A DNA stretch of 11,420 bases from Bacillota bacterium. GTDB taxonomy: Bacteria > Bacillota > Desulfitobacteriia > Desulfitobacteriales > Desulfitobacteriaceae. The stretch lies in the NCBI GenBank assembly GCA_021849995.1, contig JAJZSC010000052.1:1-11420 (forward strand), written 5' to 3'. The notes beneath the pieces were generated by a model, which was given only the letters and a program-made list of their open reading frames with translations, was not told the origin of the DNA and did not search any database. The translations under genes were made by a program, and so were the position numbers. This document shows, piece after piece, positions 7,154-11,420 of this stretch; the stretch's first letter is position 1; each line of letters opens with the position of its first letter.

Positions 7154-7207
7154 AACCGGAAAATCCTTTTGCCAAAATTCTACAGAAGGATTGCGCGAAC
7201 CGGAAAA
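7154..7207. repeat. 10-bp direct repeats flanking an inverted repeat
   Basis: AACCGGAAAA occurs at 7154-7163 and again at 7198-7207. Between the copies AATCCTT (7162-7168) and AAGGATT (7186-7192) form a 7-bp inverted repeat with a 17-nt loop. It lies upstream of the riboswitch and could be a binding site or a small hairpin in the leader. The purpose is unknown. Confidence 0.4.
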
Positions 7208-7257
7208 ATATATCGTAATTTGAGTAAAATAATAGATTTTTCATGAAAGTACGAAAA

Positions 7258-7878
7258 CGAAAAACACCTCCTGAAAAAGGAGGTGTTGCCTTTGGGCCTT
7301 AGGACATAAATGAATAAATATTGCGGCTTAGGTCAAGTAGGTTTTCCCTCTAGGCTCCTGTGGTTTCCCTGCAGGCGGTTTCCCCTTTACCCTAGCTTGA
7401 GGTGTCACCAGCCTCAACACTTGATCGCCACTTAGTCCGCACTTTAATCCTCATTTATTTTCGCTCTAGAAGTTTTCCTTAACACTACAATGGCAATCTA
7501 GCCTCTTTTGCAGAAAAGAATTTCCGGCAGACCCAGCAACATCGGCCAACATTACTGAAGTCCCCTTAGCCTTCCCAACTTTTCCACCTCAAGGCAGGCT
7601 ACACTGCACTAAGTTCCTTCCTAATGCAGGTTCATACCCCAAGCCATAGCTCTAGTAAAAAGAGCCACGCACTTAGGCCTCCACGGAAAAGGGTAGCGCC
7701 CACATGCCATTGTGGATCCCCCTTTACCTTAACTCCCAGCAGCAACCCTCGACTGGGCGTCGAAAGCCACCACCAGGAACTTCATCGGTATGCCCTCGGC
7801 GGATTCTTAGGCCCGCCTTCGAATGCCATTTTGTGCACTAGAATTGCGCTCCATAGCCCAAAGGAATTTGAACATCAC
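7258..7878 (-). ncRNA. Large structured noncoding RNA, about 620 nt (OLE-like candidate)
   Basis: No plausible protein is encoded here, yet the block is GC-rich (57-62% in 7681-7800 against 27% in 7921-7980) and has its own promoter and terminator. The ends close the whole molecule: CCTTTGGGC (7864-7856) pairs perfectly with GCCCAAAGG (7297-7289). Inside, helices nest: ATAAATGA (7458-7451) with TCATTTAT (7313-7306), GCGG with CCGC, TCAAGT with ACTTGA, and a TTGAGG/CCTCAA hairpin (7417-7397). In the 5' half there are hairpins GGCGG/CCGCC, TCGAC/GTCGA, CCACA/TGTGG, GCTCT/AGAGC and TCTTTT-CTGC-AAAAGA. Three GGGAAACC-type mini-hairpins follow in tandem near the 3' end. Length, long-range closure and bacterial group resemble OLE RNA (Ornate Large Extremophilic), whose family forms membrane complexes with OapA. 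No OapA-like gene is in the window, so the class remains a hypothesis; it does not match RNase P, tmRNA, SRP or 6S motifs. Confidence 0.8.
7261..7287 (-). terminator. Terminator of the large RNA
   Basis: On the minus strand AACACCTCC, loop TTTTTCA, GGAGGTGTT form a perfect 9-bp stem followed by a T-rich tail (TTTCGTTTTCG). It lies 2 nt after the 3' strand of the closing helix of the large RNA. Confidence 0.85.
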
Positions 7879-7884
7879 TTGATA

Positions 7885-7912
7885 ATTTTACACTGAATAT
7901 TGTTTTTTGCAA
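7885..7912 (-). promoter_or_regulatory. Promoter of the large RNA
   Basis: On the minus strand TTGCAA (7912-7907), a 16-nt spacer, and TAAAAT (7890-7885). The predicted start near 7878 lies 14 nt before the first closing helix, giving a transcript of about 620 nt up to the terminator. Confidence 0.6.
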
Positions 7913-8143
7913 AATGTCCTTTAGCTATTCATATTAAAGAATTATCACTAAAAAGAACGTCTGGAAGACTAATTTTCGTATAAAACTTTAAGACCTAAAA
8001 ACAAAGCAAGATTTAGCTCAAAACAAATCGTAATAAAAAACATTTCTTTATTCAGAGAGTAAACTTAAATATGCTGAAATATTAAATAAAAACATTCCAC
8101 TAACAATTTTAGTTCTTACTTCCGCGCTATAGTCTCACTAAAG
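7913..8143. other. AT-rich intergenic region
   Basis: About 230 bp between the promoter of the large RNA and the terminator of the HesB-like gene. I see no convincing gene, repeat or RNA here; the sequence is very AT-rich. Confidence 0.6.
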
Positions 8144-8172
8144 AAAAAAGCCCTAAGAATCAGGGCTTTTTT
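8144..8172. terminator. Bidirectional terminator after the HesB-like gene
   Basis: AAAAAAGCCCT (8144-8154), loop AAGAATC, AGGGCTTTTTT (8162-8172): a perfect 11-bp palindrome with T runs on both strands. It ends the HesB-like gene on the minus strand. Confidence 0.92.
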
Positions 8173-8187
8173 ACAACTAACTCTATC

Positions 8188-8517
8188 CTATTTTCCACAA
8201 CTTGAACCGCAAGCCGAATCACAGCCTCCGCCGGAATTCTGTGTGCGAATTTCGAATCCCCCGCCATAGCGAGACTCCACATAATCCACTGTTGCGCCTT
8301 CTAATTGGGGAGTCAATTTCTTGTCTGTCAGTATAGATACTCCATACTGCTCATCCAAAATATCATCTTCTGTCTTTGACTCATCCAGAGTCATGCCGAA
8401 ATTCGGCCCACCTCAACCAAACCCAGCAATATAGAGGCGTAAATAAGCATTATCTTTTTGTTGACTTGCCATGACCTCTTTAACTTTCTGGGCTGCGATC
8501 TCAGTAATGTTTACCAT
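8188..8517 (-). CDS. HesB-like selenoprotein (A-type Fe-S carrier family), in-frame UGA = Sec35
   Basis: The reading frame runs from an ATG at 8517 behind AAGGAGGGG through one UGA codon (8415-8413) to a TAA, giving 109 residues. Homology continues on both sides of the UGA: LRLYIAGFG, UGA, GGPNFGMTLDES corresponds to the conserved Cys region of IscA/HesB proteins, whose first ligand is Cys35 in E. coli IscA; the UGA is also codon 35. C99, C103 and C107 near the C-terminus (GGGCDSACGSSCGK) correspond to the second cysteine group. A SECIS hairpin lies at 8377-8393. HesB-like selenoproteins are a known family in anaerobic Firmicutes. Without selenocysteine insertion only 34 residues would be made, and a gene finder would report just the 68-aa tail from 8394. 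A plain pseudogene is possible but unlikely. Its exact role in Fe-S transfer is not known. Confidence 0.87.
8377..8393 (-). promoter_or_regulatory. Bacterial SECIS hairpin
   Basis: On the minus strand TGACTC, loop TGGAT, GAGTCA form a perfect 6-bp stem. The loop begins 26 nt after the UGA codon and has G at its second position, matching the bacterial SECIS rules (small apical loop with an early G, about 16-37 nt downstream). It lies inside the coding sequence, as usual in bacteria. Confidence 0.75.
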
Positions 8518-8571
8518 TATCGCCCCTCCTTTTTCTAATTACCTTACACCCCCAGGGTAGTAACTCTTTAC

Positions 8572-8600
8572 ATAATACGCCTTAACTTATGGAAAGTCAA
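8572..8600 (-). promoter_or_regulatory. Sigma-A promoter of the HesB-like selenoprotein gene
   Basis: TTGACT (8600-8595), exactly 17 nt, TATTAT (8577-8572): five of six matches in both boxes. The leader of about 48 nt can form a small hairpin (TTAC, ACCC with GGGT, GTAA) upstream of the ribosome binding site. Confidence 0.75.
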
Positions 8601-8612
8601 ACACCTTTAATA

Positions 8613-8849
8613 CTATACTTGCTTACCATTTCCATCCGGTTTGAAGTCTCTTAACAGTTTTCGAATTTGCACCTCAATACTAGCTGGGAGATCTTGAGCG
8701 CTTTGCTGGAGACGTTGAACTTCCCATTTAATCTTTTGAATAAAGTTCTCTTCCGGCCAAGCTATAAAGGCTTGTGGCTGTGGAGCAGACAAATTCTTTA
8801 GAAGGAAAATCAATAATACTAAAATTAAAAACCTCCAGAGAAATCGCAT
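8613..8849 (-). CDS. Small membrane-anchored hypothetical protein, 78 aa
   Basis: Not recognised. The first 22 residues (MRFLWRFLILVLLIFLLKNL) are a basic start plus one hydrophobic segment, so it is either a membrane anchor or an uncleaved signal. No clear cleavage site or lipobox cysteine is seen. The rest (about 25-78) is soluble, helical and amphipathic (FIQKIKWEVQRLQQSAQDLP, SIEVQIRKLLRDF) and ends in a charged tail. The ATG at 8849 has AAAGGG (8864-8859) at 9-nt spacing, and that site is partly inside the hairpin at 8861-8897. It lies 56 bp after the HD gene and may be at the end of that operon; the next gene has its own promoter. Its function is unknown. Confidence 0.65.
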   Translation of the reverse strand: MRFLWRFLILVLLIFLLKNLSAPQPQAFIAWPEENFIQKIKWEVQRLQQSAQDLPASIEVQIRKLLRDFKPDGNGKQV

Positions 8850-8860
8850 GAAACCAAACC

Positions 8861-8897
8861 CTTTCTGGACTAAACTAACAATAGTCTACCCAGAAAG
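8861..8897 (-). promoter_or_regulatory. Hairpin overlapping the ribosome binding site of the 78-aa gene
   Basis: On the minus strand CTTTCTG pairs with CAGAAAG and, after a 4-nt bulge, GACTA with TAGTC around a 9-nt loop. The 3' arm includes part of the AAAGGG ribosome binding site. No T run follows, so this looks like translational control or a processing site, not a terminator. Confidence 0.5.
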
Positions 8898-8905
8898 AGA
8901 TAATT

Positions 8906-9496
8906 TTAAGTCATTTGTTTTTTAATCTGGATCCAAAAATCCTCCATGTAGGAAAATAAAGGCCTGAAGTACCTTTTGGCAGAATCAGTATTCAAATATT
9001 GCTCGTACTTTTTAATTCTCTCGTGATAAAAACTCTCACATGAATTTTCTCCAAACAAAGGTATACCCAAAGAACCAGCTAAGGAAAACAACCTTGCTAT
9101 ACCTACAGCTCCTACATAGTCAAGTTTATCAGCATCATATAATATCTTTGCTTCTAAAGACTGTGGCTCACAAGTCTCTCTAGAATGCGCAATAACAGCT
9201 TCTTTGACTTGAAGAATAATTTCCTGGGAATACCCATTTTTCTGCAAGATAGTTTCCGCTAAGCCGGCACTACTCTCAGCATGGGTCTTTTCAACTGTAC
9301 CAGAACGTCCAATATCATGAAGTAACGCCGCAAGTTCTATTACGATTATATTGGCATTTTCCTCAACAGCAATCTTTTGACCCCAAGACCGTACTCTTAA
9401 AGCATGTTCAAGATCATGAGCAGGGTCCTTTCTTGCATATAACCCCTGTACGGCTTGAACTATCTCCTGAGTTTTTTCTAAGCTAAGAGTCTCCAT
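8906..9496 (-). CDS. HD-domain metal-dependent phosphohydrolase, 196 aa
   Basis: An HD-superfamily hydrolase, expected to bind a divalent metal and cleave phosphate esters or nucleotides; the substrate cannot be read from sequence. The motifs are visible in order: H31 (DLEHALRV), the HD pair H60-D61 (ALLHDIGR), H72 (THAESSA), H104 (VIAHSR) and the DADKLDYVG stretch at 121-129. This is the plan of the YedJ-type small HD proteins, and the length fits. There is no signal peptide or membrane span. The ATG at 9496 has GGAGGTG at 5-nt spacing. The preceding acuA-like gene stops 4 nt before, so the two are translationally coupled. The pairing with an acetyltransferase may mean a signal-nucleotide or CoA-ester role, but this is inference only. 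Confidence 0.88.
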   Translation of the reverse strand: METLSLEKTQEIVQAVQGLYARKDPAHDLEHALRVRSWGQKIAVEENANIIVIELAALLHDIGRSGTVEKTHAESSAGLAETILQKNGYSQEIILQVKEAVIAHSRETCEPQSLEAKILYDADKLDYVGAVGIARLFSLAGSLGIPLFGENSCESFYHERIKKYEQYLNTDSAKRYFRPLFSYMEDFWIQIKKQMT

Positions 9497-9500
9497 TAAA

Positions 9501-10136
9501 TCACCTCCGGTTAGAGTCAGGTTTTTCGATCAATAGCTTTTCAAACTCTAACATCAAAGTCTTAGGTACATTGTTGCCATACCTAACCATCAACATATTA
9601 GCTGGATGAGACGAAATCTCTACTTCGTCCGTATCTTTTATTGTCATCCCAACATGTTCCATTAAATTTCTCATCATTTCACGGTATTCCCATATATTAA
9701 GGCTAGTTCCTTCCAAGTCCCAGTGCCAGTAATACTCAGTTGCAAAGATTATTAATCTTTCCATAACCGGATCACTAAAGGCTACTTCCAGTAAGCGGCG
9801 TCCTGTACCATGTCTTCGAAATCTTGGTGACACTTCAATTGCACCCAGTTCCAATAATTCCTTTGGTCCTTTAACCCAATGTTCGAAGTCATCGGGAGGA
9901 TGAAATGTAACATATCCTACCAAAGTTTGATCAAACTGAGCAATGATGACCCGCCCAAATTCAAGCCTGCTAATTTCTATTAGGGCAGCGTGTTGCTTGT
10001 GGGGTGGTCTAAAAGATTTTAACCCACTGTCGATTTTGAGAGAAGACAAAAGTTCAGGACCTACGGGGCCATGAATGATAAGCTCCCCTTCCCCTGTCTT
10101 AATAAATTGGCTGAACTTAGCCATTCCCTCTCTCAC
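9501..10136 (-). CDS. acuA: AcuA-type protein N-acetyltransferase (GNAT)
   Basis: AcuA in Bacillus subtilis acetylates acetyl-CoA synthetase (AcsA) and so switches it off. This 211-aa protein resembles it along the whole length as I recall that sequence: IIHGPVGPELL, SFRPPHKQHAALIEI, VGYVTF, ELLELGAIEVSPRFR, ATEYYWHWDLEGT, EISSHPANMLMVRYG. The GNAT acetyl-CoA loop is RRHGTG (107-112). The likely start is a GTG at 10136: GAGGAGGG is 6 nt upstream, and the distance to the IIHGPV block then equals that of B. subtilis AcuA. The first GTG at 10181 would add 15 residues and its AGGAGG is 16 nt away. It lies between a regulator and an HD hydrolase; no acuB, acuC or acsA is in the window, so the target here is inferred. 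Confidence 0.88.
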   Translation of the reverse strand: MREGMAKFSQFIKTGEGELIIHGPVGPELLSSLKIDSGLKSFRPPHKQHAALIEISRLEFGRVIIAQFDQTLVGYVTFHPPDDFEHWVKGPKELLELGAIEVSPRFRRHGTGRRLLEVAFSDPVMERLIIFATEYYWHWDLEGTSLNIWEYREMMRNLMEHVGMTIKDTDEVEISSHPANMLMVRYGNNVPKTLMLEFEKLLIEKPDSNRR

Positions 10137-10211
10137 CTTGAGCCCTCCTCGATTAGCTTCCTCTACCAGTAGACTTTCCACATTGTTGAAGCTAATTCCT
10201 CCTGGGAGGTT

Positions 10212-11117
10212 TTATTCATTTAAATTGTACCTTTTAACCTTATTATATAACGTCGCCAAGGAGATATTTAAGGCCCTGGCAGCCCGTTTCTTGCCCTCTA
10301 ACGTATAGCCGTATCTAGTCAAAGCACTTCTTAAAAGAATTTCTTCCATTCTCTCTAATGGCATAATGTCATGTGAGGAAAACTGTTCTTCACCAGCCTG
10401 ACCTAGATAATCCATCAAATGTCGTTGACCAATAAAAGTCTCGTTACATAATATGATGGCTCTGGTTAAAACCTGCTTGACTTCCTCAACGTTGCCAGGC
10501 CAGCGATAAGTTGCAAAAATTTGTTCAACTTGGGGTGTAAGGCCTTGGATAGATTTTCGAAGCCGTAAATTAAGTACCCCAATAAAATGTGCAATTAACT
10601 CTGGCAAATCCTCTTTTCGCTGACGAAGGGAAGGAATTGATACTTCACGCTGAGAGACGAGACGATATAAATCCTTATCGAAAGCTTTATCGTACATCAG
10701 CAAATGTACATTCTGTGAAGAACTCAAAATAACCCGAATATCTTTAGTTTCTGCCTGTATACACCACTTATACAGTTCCGCTTGCTTGAGTAGACTTAAA
10801 CTGGCAACCTCTCTAAAATAAATAGTTCCACCTTGCAAGTAATTTATACTTCCACTATCTATATTCTCTGATAGGAATTCTGTCACTGCAATTGGATCTG
10901 CACAATCTACAACTAAAAACGGTTTATCCGCGCGCTGACTCTCTCTATGAAGGAAGGTAGCTATTAGGAGCTTTCCTGTCCCAATTTCTCCCTGAAACAA
11001 AACTGGATCCTTCTCCCGCGCCGCTTTCCGAGCTGATTCTACCGCTAAACGAAACCCCTTACTACTTCCCACCAGCACAGGATTGCTTACAGATTTAATG
11101 ACAAGTGTTCCCATCAT
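10212..11117 (-). CDS. Degenerate sigma-54-activator-like AAA+ regulator with Fis-type HTH
   Basis: A 301-aa DNA-binding regulator built on the sigma-54 interaction AAA+ domain (about 13-235) plus a C-terminal Fis-type helix-turn-helix (about 258-299, KKRAARALNISLATLYNKVK). Walker A is kept in a relaxed form (GEIGTGKLL, 43-51), but the GAFTGA loop that contacts sigma-54 is missing: only about 25 residues lie between CADPIA (72-77) and the Walker B region, and Walker B reads GTIYFRE where GTLFLDE is usual, so the aspartate is lost. The Arg region (DLYRLVSQREVSIPSLRQRKEDLPEL) and WPGNVEEVKQVL remain. It therefore probably cannot activate sigma-54 and may act on sigma-70 promoters as TyrR does. 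The ATG at 11117 follows GAGGAGG. It precedes acuA by 75 bp and is its obvious candidate regulator. Confidence 0.85.
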   Translation of the reverse strand: MMGTLVIKSVSNPVLVGSSKGFRLAVESARKAAREKDPVLFQGEIGTGKLLIATFLHRESQRADKPFLVVDCADPIAVTEFLSENIDSGSINYLQGGTIYFREVASLSLLKQAELYKWCIQAETKDIRVILSSSQNVHLLMYDKAFDKDLYRLVSQREVSIPSLRQRKEDLPELIAHFIGVLNLRLRKSIQGLTPQVEQIFATYRWPGNVEEVKQVLTRAIILCNETFIGQRHLMDYLGQAGEEQFSSHDIMPLERMEEILLRSALTRYGYTLEGKKRAARALNISLATLYNKVKRYNLNE

Positions 11118-11227
11118 ACCATCCTCCTCTAAAAGTTCTGCTTCTAATACATGTAAGTAATTCTATTGTATACTATAACAGGAAATACTAAAAGATTTTT
11201 TTATGTTTTTTTGAATAATTTTGAATT

Positions 11228-11258
11228 AAAAAAAGACACCCGAAATTAATCGGATGTC
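11228..11258 (-). terminator. Terminator of ahcY
   Basis: On the minus strand GACATCCG, loop ATTAATTT, CGGGTGTC form an 8-bp stem with one U-G pair, followed by TTTTTTT. It lies 26 nt after the ahcY stop codon. On the plus strand the stem has a C-A mismatch. Confidence 0.85.
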
Positions 11259-11283
11259 CTAAAATAACTACCTTAAAAGAAGA

Positions 11284-11420
11284 TTATTCATTCCAACTTG
11301 CCAGATACTTTTCCTGTTCTTCTGATAAAGTATCGATTTTTAACTGCAGAGAGGTTAAGCGAAGATTCGCAACCCTTTGATCTATGCTATTGGGTACTGG
11401 ATATACCTTTTGTTCCAGCT
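11284..11420 (-). CDS. ahcY: Adenosylhomocysteinase, C-terminal end only
   Basis: Only the last 45 residues are in the window; the gene continues beyond 11420. They read LEQKVYPVPNSIDQRVANLR, then LTSLQLKIDTLSEEQEKYL and ASWNE, which fits the typical S-adenosylhomocysteine hydrolase tail (VY-VP--ID--VA-LKL, IDTLT-EQ-KYL-SW). The enzyme splits S-adenosylhomocysteine into adenosine and homocysteine to recycle methylation by-product, in the cytoplasm. The usual C-terminal extension after SW (often a GT and a few residues) is short here. A rho-independent terminator follows. The assignment rests on the tail alone, but the motif is distinctive. Confidence 0.85.
   Translation of the reverse strand, partial: LEQKVYPVPNSIDQRVANLRLTSLQLKIDTLSEEQEKYLASWNE

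Noticed and set aside
7258..7878. RNase P, tmRNA, SRP or group II intron as identity of the large RNA
   Set aside because: The universal motifs I would expect (RNase P ACAGAAA core, tmRNA tRNA-like ends, SRP GNAR domain, intron domain V and GUGYG start) were not found.
7624..7896. Plus-strand 90-aa open frame
   Set aside because: It lies antisense to the structured RNA, has no ribosome binding site, and its composition (many His, Pro, Ser) reflects the GC-rich RNA gene.
8188..8394. 68-aa protein starting at the ATG at 8394
   Set aside because: No ribosome binding site before it, and the HesB homology continues upstream through the UGA to a well-marked ATG at 8517.
8395..8407. GCCGAAATTCGGC palindrome just after the UGA as the SECIS element
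   Set aside because: Its loop is only 11 nt from the UGA, too close for the bacterial rules; the 8377-8393 hairpin fits the spacing and has the loop G. It may add stability.
10137..10181. GTG start for acuA at 10181
   Set aside because: AGGAGG is 16 nt away and the extra 15 residues are not in the AcuA family; the GTG at 10136 has a proper site and matches the family length.
1..11420. CRISPR arrays, tRNA or rRNA genes, insertion sequences, phage genes
   Set aside because: No regularly spaced repeats, cloverleaf genes, transposase or phage-like proteins were seen.

Overview
The window looks like a chromosomal segment of a low-GC, anaerobic, spore-former-type Firmicute, most like the Peptococcaceae (Desulfosporosinus/Desulfitobacterium group). 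The clues are a futalosine-pathway MqnE, an A-type HesB-like protein with an in-frame UGA at the cysteine position, a ydaO-type c-di-AMP riboswitch in front of an NlpC/P60 hydrolase, strong AGGAGG-type ribosome binding sites, and AT-rich intergenic DNA. The genus is inferred from gene content and family resemblance; no search was run.

Layout. 1-943 (minus): mqnE, truncated by the window edge. 1062-1436 (minus): an unknown 124-aa protein. 1579-2022 (plus): a YdcZ/DUF606 small membrane transporter-like protein. 2115-2624 (minus): an unknown single-membrane-span protein. 2755-4515 (plus): uvrC, then a 53-aa four-cysteine protein (4544-4705). 4896-6223 (plus): a membrane-anchored M23 peptidase and a bactofilin in one operon, with a promoter and a terminator-like leader hairpin. 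6262-6993 (minus): a secreted NlpC/P60 endopeptidase behind a c-di-AMP riboswitch (7011-7105). 7258-7878 (minus): no plausible protein, but a GC-rich block about 620 nt long with its own promoter, terminator and nested long-range pairings, i.e. a large structured noncoding RNA. 8188-8517 (minus): the HesB-like selenoprotein. 8613-8849 (minus): a small membrane-anchored protein. 8906-11117 (minus): an HD phosphohydrolase, an AcuA-type acetyltransferase and a degenerate sigma-54-activator-like regulator. 11284-11420 (minus): the 3' end of ahcY.

How the genes fit together. The middle of the window is about the cell envelope: M23 peptidase plus bactofilin scaffold face a second cell-wall hydrolase that is controlled by c-di-AMP. 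The right side is about acetyl metabolism and signalling: a regulator that has lost its GAFTGA loop sits in front of acuA, whose family acetylates and inactivates acetyl-CoA synthetase, and acuA is tightly coupled to an HD hydrolase. The two most remarkable elements are the large structured RNA (OLE-like in size and architecture, identity not proven) and the UGA-containing HesB-like gene with a SECIS hairpin at the right distance.
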